DNA of 64,000 nucleotides, taken from an uncultured Cellvibrio sp. GTDB lineage: Bacteria > Pseudomonadota > Gammaproteobacteria > Pseudomonadales > Cellvibrionaceae. Positions 55,930 to 63,299 of this stretch are shown here, piece after piece (the stretch's first letter is position 1; every line of letters begins with the position of its first letter). Where the stretch lies: positions 50,195-114,194 of the forward strand of contig CAMLKG010000015.1 of the NCBI GenBank assembly GCA_946480695.1, given 5' to 3'. The notes beneath the pieces were generated by a model. That model was not told where the DNA came from and made no database searches. It worked only from the letters and a program-made list of their open reading frames with translations. Made by a program: the position numbers and the translations under genes.

Positions 55930-56304
55930 CTTGTAAATATTAAAAAGAATATATGCTACAAAAGAAATAAGACACAATACTAGAACAGTAGTAGCTAGCC
56001 GGCTAAAAAACAAACTTGATGCCTTGAATAGAGCAGATTTTGCTTCTGTTTCGATTGCCAGCATTTGCTCTTCAGTTAAACCGCTTTTAATTTCTGCATT
56101 TGGCTTTGCAAGTAGCAATACTGCATCAGCGTATTGGCTATTCAAGTGAACCCAAATACCTTGCTTTATTGATTTTGCCGCATGGCTATAGCGAGGAATA
56201 TTGGCATAGCTATCAGTGCCACTGACTAAAATACCTTTACTCCTCAAAAAATGTACTGAATCAGAAATATTGCCCGGTATATTTTCACTAGAGATTAATT
56301 TCAT
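55924..56304 (-). CDS. C-terminally anchored membrane protein, cassette gene
   Basis: A 126-residue protein starting at ATG 56304 (MKLISSENIPGNISD). Residues upstream in the same frame come from attC-8 and are not counted. A soluble N-terminal part (FLRSKGILVSGTDSYAN, HLNSQYADAVLLLAKPN) is followed by a C-terminal transmembrane helix (about 102-122). The soluble part resembles DUF2007-type putative signal-transducing domains (inference). Stop TAA within the attC-7 R'' box. Confidence 0.65.
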   Translation of the reverse strand: MKLISSENIPGNISDSVHFLRSKGILVSGTDSYANIPRYSHAAKSIKQGIWVHLNSQYADAVLLLAKPNAEIKSGLTEEQMLAIETEAKSALFKASSLFFSRLATTVLVLCLISFVAYILFNIYKA

Positions 56305-56314
56305 ATCTTGATTC

Positions 56315-56446
56315 GCATAACGCCGAGCTAAGCGGCAGTGTTTAAATTGTGATTTTGTGGAATACTTTTGCGCAGCAAAACCACAAAGCCGCGACTTACA
56401 ATCAGTCCAGCGCACGCAGTGCGCGAGTTGGAGCACTTTGTTATGA
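56315..56446 (-). other. attC-8 (main subfamily, diverged arm)
   Basis: R' GTTATGC and R'' TCATAAC on the minus strand. One arm reads GCAGTGTTTAAATTGTG, the other CGACTTACAATCAG, so pairing is weaker than in neighbours. Confidence 0.88.
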
Positions 56447-56941
56447 TGCTTTTAATGTTTCAGAGGCAATGGTTGTTAGTTTTTCCTTTGCGCCAGTAAT
56501 TGTGTTCGAGATTACTTTCATTAACTCCTTTGCCATAGCAATGGACTCAACTTTAAACTCCTGCGTTTTGTTTTCTTCAGCAATATATTTAACCGCAGTT
56601 TCCGATAAAGATTTTGATTGTTTGTCAATGTAAGAGAAGTATTCTTTAAGTTCGGGAACATAAAATTCAATTAGCATAGTAATTTCACTATGCTGCATTT
56701 TTGATTTAATGTTTGCAGGATCAAATTTTATGTCAAATGCGGCATCTGAAATTACTTGCATTGCTAACTCATTCATATATGTGTGAGCCTGCCCCAACAA
56801 TTCATGGAGCTTTTCATATTTTGAAAGAAGTAGCTCTCGTTTTTCCTTCTTTAGTTCATGGATGCGCTGATCTCGACCGTGCCACCATGTAATTAATCCG
56901 CCGAGCATCGTGCCAACTATTGTACCTATTATTCCTTCCAT
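56441..56941 (-). CDS. One-helix membrane protein with coiled coil, cassette gene
   Basis: A 166-residue protein. N-terminal glycine-rich membrane helix (MEGIIGTIVGTMLGGLITWW), then RDQRIHELKKEKRELLLSKYEKL and further helices. Not recognised. It shares the one-helix plus helical cytoplasmic layout of several cassettes here. Stop TAA lies in the attC-8 R'' box. Confidence 0.66.
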   Translation of the reverse strand: MEGIIGTIVGTMLGGLITWWHGRDQRIHELKKEKRELLLSKYEKLHELLGQAHTYMNELAMQVISDAAFDIKFDPANIKSKMQHSEITMLIEFYVPELKEYFSYIDKQSKSLSETAVKYIAEENKTQEFKVESIAMAKELMKVISNTITGAKEKLTTIASETLKAS

Positions 56942-56959
56942 ATTTCTCTCTACTTGTTT

Positions 56960-57099
56960 TCATAACGTTCGGTTCAGCCGCAGTTTGTAAGCGGCGCATT
57001 TACGATAAACTTTGCGCAGCGATTCGCTAAATGCGCTGTTTACAAACTGTCGAGCGTAAGCGCGAAGCGCTGGAGCGGCGCTGCAACCGTTTGTTAAAT
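56960..57099 (-). other. attC-9 (TGTCGAGCG subfamily)
   Basis: Arms GCAGTTTGTAAGCGGCGCA / TGCGCTGTTTACAAACTG with inner GCGCAGCGATTCGC. R' GTTATGA, R'' ATTTAAC. Confidence 0.9.
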
Positions 57100-57110
57100 A
57101 TTTTTCTTTA

Positions 57111-57389
57111 TTAACCACCAGATATTTTGGTTGTATAAATAGTTTTACACTTTGGGCATTCATAGCTAATGAAAGTGTTTTATTGAGGCGCTCGTTGACA
57201 TTTGACACCGCATCGTGAGCACCATCTAGCTTTCCAAAGAGGAACCAAGAATACGAAAAACATTGCACTCGCAATTAAATATATAATGGGACTTTCATCT
57301 TTCAAATATGAATCTGCCGCTTTCGTCAAAAATGCAATAATCCCTACGTAAAAAAACCAGTCATCTTTTGCAGTAAATGTTACCTTCAT
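57111..57389 (-). pseudogene. Zinc-ribbon membrane protein gene with internal TAA
   Basis: From ATG 57389 the frame reads two membrane helices (WFFYVGIIAFLTKAAD; IIYLIASAMFFVFLVPLW), then CSRCGVKCQRAPQ and a TAA at 57180-57182. In the same frame it continues NTFISYECPKCKTIYTTKISGG before a second TAA at 57111. The two CxxC pairs (57/60 and 78/81) together make a normal zinc ribbon, so the TAA looks like a nonsense change in a 92-residue gene. A working 69-residue short form cannot be excluded. Confidence 0.65.
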
Positions 57390-57401
57390 TCATGACTCGC
57401 T

Positions 57402-57515
57402 ATTTAACGTTGCGATAACCGGTGGGTTTTAAGTAGCACTTTTGCCGTAAAATGCAGCGAAGCGGAATGGCAAAAGTGCTACTTAAAAATCATTCGGCTC
57501 ATTGCCTTGTTAGAT
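57402..57515 (-). other. attC-10 (GGTTTTTAAGT subfamily)
   Basis: Arms GGTGGGTTTTAAGTAGCACTT / AAGTGCTACTTAAAAATCA, stem centre TGCAGCGAAGCGGAATG. R' GTTAAAT, R'' ATCTAAC. Confidence 0.9.
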
Positions 57516-58202
57516 TACTACGTTTCCATTTACCCGTGCAGATTTTATATTTTTAAGCTTCTGAAGGTCTTCTAGGTCTGTCAGTTTCTTCGATGTTGTG
57601 ACAGTAATTTCCTCCAGATTCGGAGCAATATCTGAAATGCCCTGCATAGAGTTTAAATTTCTTGACTGATGAATTTCTAGCTTTTTAAGGTTTTGAAGCA
57701 TAGGCAGCCCACTAAGGTTATATGGGTTTGCCCAATTAAAAGAGAGTGCTTCAATATTAGCAGGCAAAAGTAATTCGCTGAATGATTTAGAAGCCGGCTT
57801 GTAATGCCATAAATATAATGATTTTAGTTTCGTTAGCTCAGATACTCCGGCGTCTTTCTTTCGATATTCCCAGACCAAGGTTTCTAAACTAGAAAGTCTT
57901 GCGAATTCAATTGCAGGAAATTTTCCAAAAATACCCATGCGGCGTAATTTTCTAAGTGAGTATATTCCTTCAATAGATTTTAGGTTAACCCCCCAGAACC
58001 AAACATATTCCAGATGATTTAGATACGCGAAAAAGTTCATGTCTTCTTCAAAGAATCCAAAGCAATCCGCGCCAAAAACACTTATATAGTTTCTAGCTTC
58101 CTCGAGAGCTGCGTTAAGCGCAGAAGATTCAATACCAATTGATGGAACCCCACGAACTAAATCTTGAGAAAGGTAAAAGCTTCCGATTTTCTCGATTGGC
58201 AA
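57510..58202 (-). CDS. Leucine-rich-repeat protein, cassette gene
   Basis: About 230 residues; no ATG fits, so I chose TTG 58202 (LPIEKIGSFYLS), with CTG 58208 as alternative. From about residue 85 the chain is a series of LRR-like units (LKSIEGIYSLRKLRRMGIFG, LSSLETLVW, LTKLKSLYLWHY, LPMLQNLKKLEIHQSRNL, LEDLQKLKNIKSARV). It is cytoplasmic by sequence and likely binds another protein. Residues further upstream in the frame come from attC-11. Stop TAA in the attC-10 R'' box. Confidence 0.65.
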   Translation of the reverse strand: MPIEKIGSFYLSQDLVRGVPSIGIESSALNAALEEARNYISVFGADCFGFFEEDMNFFAYLNHLEYVWFWGVNLKSIEGIYSLRKLRRMGIFGKFPAIEFARLSSLETLVWEYRKKDAGVSELTKLKSLYLWHYKPASKSFSELLLPANIEALSFNWANPYNLSGLPMLQNLKKLEIHQSRNLNSMQGISDIAPNLEEITVTTSKKLTDLEDLQKLKNIKSARVNGNVVI

Positions 58203-58217
58203 GTACAGTCTCCAATA

Positions 58218-58350
58218 ATCTAACGCCGAGTTCAGCCGCAGTTTGTAAGTTGGTTTTTTGTGGGATACTTTTGCGTAGCAAAACCACAAAAAGGCGACTT
58301 ACAAACTGTCGAGTGTGCGAAGCGCACGATGCTGGAACGACTTGTTATAA
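58218..58350 (-). other. attC-11 (main subfamily, TGTCGAG variant)
   Basis: Arms GCAGTTTGTAAGTTGG / CGACTTACAAACTG, loop GCGTAGCAAAACCACAAA. R' GTTAGAT, R'' TTATAAC. Confidence 0.91.
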
Positions 58351-58353
58351 ATT

Positions 58354-58674
58354 TTATTTCACAACAATGCCTGATGACTTTAGGGTGGAAGTCAAAACTC
58401 TTTTTTTAAAGTAGTTGGCTTTCTGTATTGTTTTTAACTCTGATTCTGACCAAGGGCCACTTTGTTTGCTTCCAGTCTTGAACCCGGACTGCCGCAGAAT
58501 GTCACACTGGCTATCGGCAATAAATCCATCTTCATATAGATGAAAACTTGCCAAATCTTCCAGAAACCTTTCTTGATTTCCTTGGAAATACCCAGTTATT
58601 TCACACAGATCAAATTTGGAGTCAGCAAAAGCAAGAGATGGCAACAGAAAAATTATGGGTAGTAATTTATTCAT
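58354..58674 (-). CDS. Small periplasmic protein, cassette gene
   Basis: A 106-residue protein with a clear signal peptide (MNKLLPIIFLLPSLAFADS). The mature part has two cysteines (CEITGYF, DSQCDIL) that may pair and mixed alpha/beta character. Not recognised. Stop lies 3 bp before attC-11. Confidence 0.62.
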   Translation of the reverse strand: MNKLLPIIFLLPSLAFADSKFDLCEITGYFQGNQERFLEDLASFHLYEDGFIADSQCDILRQSGFKTGSKQSGPWSESELKTIQKANYFKKRVLTSTLKSSGIVVK

Positions 58675-58838
58675 CGGAGTTCCTTTATGATTTTCAGGCG
58701 ATAGCTTTATTCGTTGCTTTTATAACGCCGCAATAAACGGTGGTTTTTAAGCAGCACTTTTGCCATAAAATGGAGCGAAGCGGAATGGCAAAAATGCAAC
58801 TTAAAAACCATGATCTTCCCCCGATAAAATAGACACAC

Positions 58839-59732
58839 TCAGTTACACGCTAAACGCTCTTCATATTCAACGGGACTTTGGTAGTTAATACCAGAATGCA
58901 ACCGAACCTTATTGTAAAAATGGTTTATATACTGCCCTATAGTAGAACGCAATTCCTTCAGGCTTCCAAACGTACTCCCACGAATTAATTCTGTTTTTAA
59001 AGTGTGGTAAAACGATTCCATGTGTGCGTTATCAGTACAGCAACCGGCACGATTCGCACTGTGCTCCAATCCATATCTCTTAAGCACAGCCTGGAATTCC
59101 TGTCCAACAAATTCCACCCCTCTATCTGAATGAACAATAACACCTGAAGGATAGCTTCGCGCTCGCAATGCATATTTTAATGCGTTTACTGTAAGACTCA
59201 TGTTCCGCCTGGCTGCTAACGACCAACCAATAATCCGGCGAGAACACCGATCCATCACCGTCGCTAGATATTGCCATTGCCCTTTGTAACGGATAAACGT
59301 TACATCGGTGACCCATACTGTATTCAGTGCTTCAACTTGTTTAACATCAAGCAGCTCATTCTCACTCCTTGTGTAGAAGCGAGTGGTTCCAACATGGCGG
59401 CGAGTTACCTTACTCACTCTCGCGACCAGCCCAGCCTCACGCATAAGCCGTTCTACACGTTTTTTGCCAACACTATATCCCTGTTTTCCTAGTGCTTTTT
59501 GAACACGAGGACTTCCATAGCGCCCATGACTTTCTGTATATATTTTCTGAATGAGTCTCGTCAGTTCCAGATCTTCTATGGATCTCGCAGAAACAACTCG
59601 ATCAGCCCAGGCATAATAACCACTGCGTGAGACGCACAACCATTCACACAAGGTACTTACTCCAAAGGTGTCTTTGTATCTGTGGATGAACCCAAATCGT
59701 TCTGATGTGCTTCCGCCAGATACTGTTGCCAC
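58839..59732 (-). CDS. IS3-family transposase OrfB (DDE integrase domain)
   Basis: A 297-residue frame from a GTG at 59732; in vivo it is made mainly as an OrfAB fusion by -1 frameshifting. An N-terminal HTH_21 region (ESHGRYGSPRVQKALG) precedes the rve domain with Asp in VWVTDVTF, Asp in VIVHSDRGVEF and Glu in DNAHMESFYHTLK. It ends NYQSPVEYEERLACN. All catalytic residues are present. Confidence 0.92.
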   Translation of the reverse strand: MATVSGGSTSERFGFIHRYKDTFGVSTLCEWLCVSRSGYYAWADRVVSARSIEDLELTRLIQKIYTESHGRYGSPRVQKALGKQGYSVGKKRVERLMREAGLVARVSKVTRRHVGTTRFYTRSENELLDVKQVEALNTVWVTDVTFIRYKGQWQYLATVMDRCSRRIIGWSLAARRNMSLTVNALKYALRARSYPSGVIVHSDRGVEFVGQEFQAVLKRYGLEHSANRAGCCTDNAHMESFYHTLKTELIRGSTFGSLKELRSTIGQYINHFYNKVRLHSGINYQSPVEYEERLACN

Positions 59733-60034
59733 TTTTTTAGAAGTTCATTCTCCTGTTCAAGACGAGCCACCTTCTTTTTTAGTGCCGCGAGTTCCGTCAT
59801 TTTACGAGGAGGAGACTTTTTCTTTTTAGTCATACCTATTCTCAACTTCCCATCTCCATGCAAAATACCATCTTGATATTCCCTTCTCCAGCGAGACAGC
59901 ATGAACGGATGTATTCCGAGCCCTTCAGCTACATCACTGATTTTGTAATCAGGGTCACTGCTAAGTTTGACCGCCCGAATTTTAAATTCTGTTGAGTAAG
60001 CCCACGTTTTACGTGGATTTTTGTACCTTGGCAT
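59657..60034 (-). CDS. IS3-family transposase OrfA
   Basis: A 125-residue protein with an N-terminal helix-turn-helix (YSTEFKIRAVKL, ISDVAEGLGIHPFMLSRWRREY) and a C-terminal leucine zipper (LAALKKKVARLEQENELLKKW). It overlaps OrfB by 76 nt. The slippery heptamer AAAAAAG on the minus strand lies at 59732-59738 within ELLKKW. Confidence 0.9.
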   Translation of the reverse strand: MPRYKNPRKTWAYSTEFKIRAVKLSSDPDYKISDVAEGLGIHPFMLSRWRREYQDGILHGDGKLRIGMTKKKKSPPRKMTELAALKKKVARLEQENELLKKWQQYLAEAHQNDLGSSTDTKTPLE

Positions 60035-60113
60035 AAGGACACCTTCTTGTTAGGAAAAGTGTCCATTAAATCGGGGGAAGTTCACCATCCGCTTGATGAC
60101 TTTGTTAGGTGAT

Positions 60114-60614
60114 TTACAAATAGGTAAAGTACGCATATTTCCATTGCTCGCCGTCTTGCACAAAGCTAAAAACTTCAGGCTGCTCAGAAGGAAATGGATC
60201 TGTCGTGTTCACCACTCTGTACAAAACATGTGTGTAATTACCTTCTTTAAAAGACCCAATAAATTCTAGTGACTTTATGTCGGTGTGGTCTGCTGTTCGT
60301 TTTTCTTTTTGAGCAGTCTTGATTCTAATAAATAGCTCTTGATGATTGATTTTACCGGCTTTTAACATACTCAAAGACTCCGACCAGGCCGGATTGGCTT
60401 GAGCAAGAGGTGGAAATTTTTCGACAAAGTGTTGAACTTGCTGAACATATGAGTTTAGCGCTTCGGCGCTTGCGCACTCCGACAAATACTGATAATTGGA
60501 ATTATTAATTGCTTCAAGATAGCTTTTTAAAGCTATCTCTAAATCTTTCCCACAATCAGCGCTCGCAAGCCCAGAGTTAAAAATTAATGTAAATATAGCG
60601 AGATACTTTTTCAT
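60114..60614 (-). CDS. Periplasmic protein, cassette gene
   Basis: A 166-residue protein with a signal peptide ending NSGLASADC. The mature part is helical at first (CGKDLEIALKSYLEAIN, ALNSYVQQVQHFVEKF) and ends in a beta-rich stretch (HVLYRVVNTT, VFSFVQDGEQWKYAYFTYL) like the cystatin-type SnoaL/DUF4878 folds. Not assigned to a family. Its own attC is the IS-disrupted attC-12. Confidence 0.62.
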   Translation of the reverse strand: MKKYLAIFTLIFNSGLASADCGKDLEIALKSYLEAINNSNYQYLSECASAEALNSYVQQVQHFVEKFPPLAQANPAWSESLSMLKAGKINHQELFIRIKTAQKEKRTADHTDIKSLEFIGSFKEGNYTHVLYRVVNTTDPFPSEQPEVFSFVQDGEQWKYAYFTYL

Positions 60615-60619
60615 TTTTC

Positions 60620-60733
60620 ACCTAACGCCGCAATAAATGGTGGTTTTTAAATTGCACTTTTGCCATAAAATGGAGCGAAGCGGAATGGCAAAAGTGCAAT
60701 TTAAAAACCATCCGTTTGATTGCTTTGTTAAAC
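60620..60733 (-). other. attC-13 (GGTTTTTAAGT subfamily)
   Basis: Arms GGTGGTTTTTAAATTGCAC / GTGCAATTTAAAAACCATC, stem centre TGGAGCGAAGCGGAATGG. R' GTTAGGT, R'' GTTTAAC. Confidence 0.92.
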
Positions 60734-61306
60734 CTATTGTACTTCGTTATAAATAACTTCTTTTGCTTGCATTTGTATCCACGGCCACTTAGTTTCATCT
60801 AGACATGAAGATAAAAGCGGAATCAGATGATTTTTTACGCTAGGCCATAGTCGATATCCATGTTCTAATTCATCAAGAATTTCTTGAGATACGGCCCAAG
60901 GTGCAACAGGAATACTAGCGTTTTTGAGTATAGAAACCGCTCTATCAGCCTGCTGAGCTCCTCCTCCAGTTCCCTGAAACGACATTCTTCCTCTGTTGAA
61001 TGCAAACCAAATTCCAGTGTCTTTATCCTCGATAACAAGAGCAGCAAGGTGATAAAACGTACTTGGCGTAGTTTCGACAATGATGTGCGCGCATGGATTT
61101 TGAACGTAGCGTAACATTTTTTCTAAATCCCTAAATACATCGTACACTTCAAATAGTTTTACTTTTTTTTCAAGCAAAGATGAGTTGGTTTTTGCATCTA
61201 AAAATTCTTGAGGCGGTTCAATTTCTTTTGGTGTTTCGGCTGCATTGCTTAATTTGTTGGCCAACCAACTAGCAATCACACTTAAACCAAAATCTGTAGG
61301 TGTCAT
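60734..61306 (-). CDS. Cytoplasmic protein of unknown function, cassette gene
   Basis: A 190-residue protein. The N-terminus (TDFGLSVIASWLANKLS) could be an amphipathic or weak membrane helix. The centre (YVQNPCAHIIVETTPSTFYHLAALVI, GIWFAFNRGRMSFQGTGGGAQQ) looks like an alpha/beta enzyme or binding domain. Not recognised. The stop follows the attC-13 R'' box directly. Confidence 0.62.
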   Translation of the reverse strand: MTPTDFGLSVIASWLANKLSNAAETPKEIEPPQEFLDAKTNSSLLEKKVKLFEVYDVFRDLEKMLRYVQNPCAHIIVETTPSTFYHLAALVIEDKDTGIWFAFNRGRMSFQGTGGGAQQADRAVSILKNASIPVAPWAVSQEILDELEHGYRLWPSVKNHLIPLLSSCLDETKWPWIQMQAKEVIYNEVQ

Positions 61307-61320
61307 TCATATTTCCTTGA

Positions 61321-61449
61321 GTTTAACGTTAAGCACAACGGCAGTTTGTAAGTTGTGCGTTGTGGAATGCTTTTTCGTAGCAAAACCACAAAAGCGCGAC
61401 TTACAAACTGTCCAGCCGCGTAGCGGCGTGTTGCTGCGCCTTGTTAAAT
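61321..61449 (-). other. attC-14 (main subfamily)
   Basis: Arms GCAGTTTGTAAGTTGTG / CGCGACTTACAAACTG, loop CGTAGCAAAACCACAAA. R' GTTAAAC, R'' ATTTAAC. Confidence 0.91.
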
Positions 61450-61755
61450 TTTGTTTGCAACTACTTTTATATGGTAACTGCTTATTTCTTGATTTATTTC
61501 TCGAAGCTTAGAGTCTAAATCAGCATATGCATTATGGCATGCCTCTAAGCCCCTTGATGATGACGGCATTATTTGAGCAAGCTTTTCTTGATGAACCATA
61601 AGCTCAAGATAATGTTGACGAAAAGCAAGTAGAGAATTCAGCCTTCCAATATCATTTGCTTTGCGCGCCTCTTTGACCGACCAGCGCGCATACAGGGCAG
61701 ACAAGACTGCAACTAATGCAGAAATAATTGAAATTGTCTCAGCTAATGGCGGCAT
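61444..61755 (-). CDS. One-helix membrane protein, cassette gene
   Basis: A 103-residue protein: N-terminal membrane helix (ISIISALVAVLSALYARW) then a helical cytoplasmic part (VKEARKANDIGRLNSLLAFRQHYLELM, DLDSKLREINQEIS). Not recognised, but the same layout as four other cassette products here. Stop TAA in the attC-14 R'' box. Confidence 0.63.
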   Translation of the reverse strand: MPPLAETISIISALVAVLSALYARWSVKEARKANDIGRLNSLLAFRQHYLELMVHQEKLAQIMPSSSRGLEACHNAYADLDSKLREINQEISSYHIKVVANKI

Positions 61756-61814
61756 TCAATTTTACTCTGTGAGCTTTTAGATATTTCAGTTGGCACATAC
61801 TTCCTAACCAGACA

Positions 61815-61953
61815 ATTTAACGTTGTGTTCAATCGCAGTTTGTAAGTAGCGCATTGTGATAAACTTTGCGCAGCAATTCGCCAAATGCGCTACTTACGAA
61901 CTGTCGAGTGGAGGCGCGAAGCGCCGGAACGGTGTTGGAACACCTTGTTAAAT
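61815..61953 (-). other. attC-15 (TGTCGAGTG subfamily)
   Basis: Arms GCAGTTTGTAAGTAGCGCA / TGCGCTACTTACGAACTG, inner GCGCAGCAATTCGC; close to attC-9. R' GTTAAAT, R'' ATTTAAC. Confidence 0.9.
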
Positions 61954-61957
61954 TTCT

Positions 61958-62221
61958 TCATGAGACCACTTCATACTTCCAGCCAAAATGGCTGTAAAGA
62001 TACTCACCACCATCCTCTCTATCAGTTAGCTTGGCGGTTAAAATGAACTTGGTTCCAACAGGATAATCTTTACTTAATTTTTTAGAGCACTCCACATGCA
62101 ATGTGGGTGGATATTTATGGCCTGCTACAGGGCGGATATGAACTTTTCCGTGCTTTCCCGATGTACTTTTAGGAATAAAGCTTTCAACGAGAACCTTTTC
62201 ATATGGATTGTCTTGAGCCAT
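61958..62221 (-). CDS. Small soluble protein, cassette gene
   Basis: An 87-residue beta-rich protein without signal (KVLVESFIPKSTSGKHGKV, FILTAKLTDREDGGEYLYS). Not recognised. ATG 62221 lies 18 bp from attC-16. Confidence 0.6.
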   Translation of the reverse strand: MAQDNPYEKVLVESFIPKSTSGKHGKVHIRPVAGHKYPPTLHVECSKKLSKDYPVGTKFILTAKLTDREDGGEYLYSHFGWKYEVVS

Positions 62222-62239
62222 ATCTTTGCATCCGATTCA

Positions 62240-62374
62240 ATTTAACACCGTGTTAAACGGCAGAATTTAAGTTGCGATTTTGTGGAAACTTTTTGCGAAG
62301 CAAAACCACAAAAGGGCGACTTAAATTCTGTCCAGTGGAGCGCAGCGTAACGACGTTTGAACACTTTGTTATAA
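62240..62374 (-). other. attC-16 (GAATTTAAG subfamily)
   Basis: Arms GGCAGAATTTAAGTTGC / GCGACTTAAATTCTG; R' GTTAAAT, R'' TTATAAC. Nearly identical to attC-18. Confidence 0.9.
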
Positions 62375-62614
62375 CACTACGCGCATTTGTTAAAACCTAG
62401 CACGGACTAAAATATTTCAGGCCGCACAAACCGCACTAACGAATTGCAGAACCATGCTGATGTTTCTTTTAAAGCACCGGCTGCCAAGTGCTGAAGATGC
62501 CGATTCGAACTATTCCAGAGATTTTAACGGAACTGCGCTGCCACCAAAACTCGCTTAATAACTTAACAGCTACAGCGCGAAAACTTTCAGCAACAACCAA
62601 CCAAAAACTTCGCG
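62375..62614 (-). other. Cassette without clear gene, copy 1
   Basis: About 240 bp. It contains a 28-nt hairpin element (62400-62427) and a block at about 62,490-62,565 that is strongly conserved in copy 2. Short frames are open on both strands across that block, the longest about 45 codons, but none has a clear start signal in the array direction. It may encode an RNA or a very small peptide, or carry a promoter. Confidence 0.6.
62400..62427 (-). ncRNA. Conserved hairpin element, copy 1 (candidate structured RNA)
   Basis: On the minus strand the arms GTGCGGCCTGAAAT / ATTTTAGTCCGTGC pair with one mismatch once G-U wobbles are allowed. Read as plus-strand RNA the same wobbles become A-C mismatches, so the structure favours minus-strand transcripts, the direction of the array. 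Identical at 63325-63352. Confidence 0.45.
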
Positions 62615-62728
62615 TTATAACGCCGCGATAAACGGTGGTTTTTAAGTTGCACTTTTTCCATAAAATGGAGCGAAGCGGAATGGAAAAAGTGCAACTTAAA
62701 AACCATCCGTTTGATTGCTTTGTTAAGG
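62615..62728 (-). other. attC-17 (GGTTTTTAAGT subfamily)
   Basis: Arms GGTGGTTTTTAAGTTGCAC / GTGCAACTTAAAAACCATC; R' GTTATAA, R'' CCTTAAC. Confidence 0.92.
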
Positions 62729-63160
62729 ATTTTCTTCAAACCTAGCCGAAATTTCAGTAGGTTTTCTCGCTTTGCAATTTTCAGGAAAAGTTCGTTCAAT
62801 TTTAGTGAGGCTTTTAATTTCTACATTCTCTTCCCATGGCTCGCCAGCCATACCCCAACCTGGCCCGCCGGGACCTGCAATTCTACCTATGAATTCTACA
62901 TAGATAGGTTCACGAATTTGCGTTTTTCTCTGACGATACTTTTTTGAAATACCTGTATTACCAATGTCAGTGAAACTCATACCAGCACTCCCAGAACAAG
63001 AGAAGAAGGCAATCAGTTCTTCGTCGTCAACTACATAGCCGGAAAACTGACTCCATTGTTCCGAATAGTGCTTTTCGTGCAATAAATACATACCTGCGCC
63101 GGTAAAAACAACAAGAACCGTGCATATTAAAATGTAATTTGAAATTTGGTTTATGCTCAT
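62723..63160 (-). CDS. One-helix membrane protein, cassette gene
   Basis: A 145-residue protein with an N-terminal membrane helix (ISNYILICTVLVVFTGAGMYLL) and a hydrophilic domain (FSGYVVDDEELIAFFSCSGSAGMSF, IYVEFIGRIAGPGGPGWG). Not recognised; the conserved-looking core suggests a real domain outside the membrane. Stop TAA in the attC-17 R'' box. Confidence 0.63.
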   Translation of the reverse strand: MSINQISNYILICTVLVVFTGAGMYLLHEKHYSEQWSQFSGYVVDDEELIAFFSCSGSAGMSFTDIGNTGISKKYRQRKTQIREPIYVEFIGRIAGPGGPGWGMAGEPWEENVEIKSLTKIERTFPENCKARKPTEISARFEENP

Positions 63161-63165
63161 TTATT

Positions 63166-63299
63166 CCTTAACGTTGTATTAAACGGCAGAATTTAAGGCG
63201 GGCTTTTGTGGAAACTTTTTGCGTAGCAAAACCACAAAAGAGCGACTTAAATTCTGTCCGGTGGAGCGCAGCGTAACGGATTTGAATACTTTGTTATAA
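63166..63299 (-). other. attC-18 (GAATTTAAG subfamily)
   Basis: Arms GGCAGAATTTAAGGCGG / GCGACTTAAATTCTG; R' GTTAAGG, R'' TTATAAC. Diverged copy of attC-16, including the bases just outside R''. Confidence 0.9.

Larger units (their letters stand above)
58811..60086 (-). mobile_element. IS3-family insertion sequence
   Basis: A 1276-bp element bounded by TG...CA ends. Its terminal inverted repeats (26 bp, 22 matching) begin TGATCTTCCCCCGAT and TGAACTTCCCCCGAT. A 3-bp duplication CCA flanks it (58808-58810 and 60087-60089). It carries orfA and orfB with an A6G frameshift site. Both genes look intact, so insertion may be recent. Confidence 0.92.
58720..60112 (-). other. attC-12, split by an IS element
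   Basis: The left part (58720-58810: GGTGGTTTTTAAG, TGGAGCGAAGCGGAATGG, CTTAAAAACCA) and right part (60087-60112: CCATCCGCTTG, TTTGTTAGGT) join to a normal site of the same subfamily as attC-13. The IS and one copy of CCA account exactly for the interruption. Confidence 0.9.

Noticed and set aside
56305..56436. N-terminal extension of the gene at 55924.
   Set aside because: The extra residues are translated attC-8; ATG 56304 lies just inside the cassette.
56960..57274. Minus-strand frame of 104 codons across attC-9.
   Set aside because: About half of it is the attC itself; the overlapping frame with membrane helices and zinc-ribbon cysteines is the better gene.
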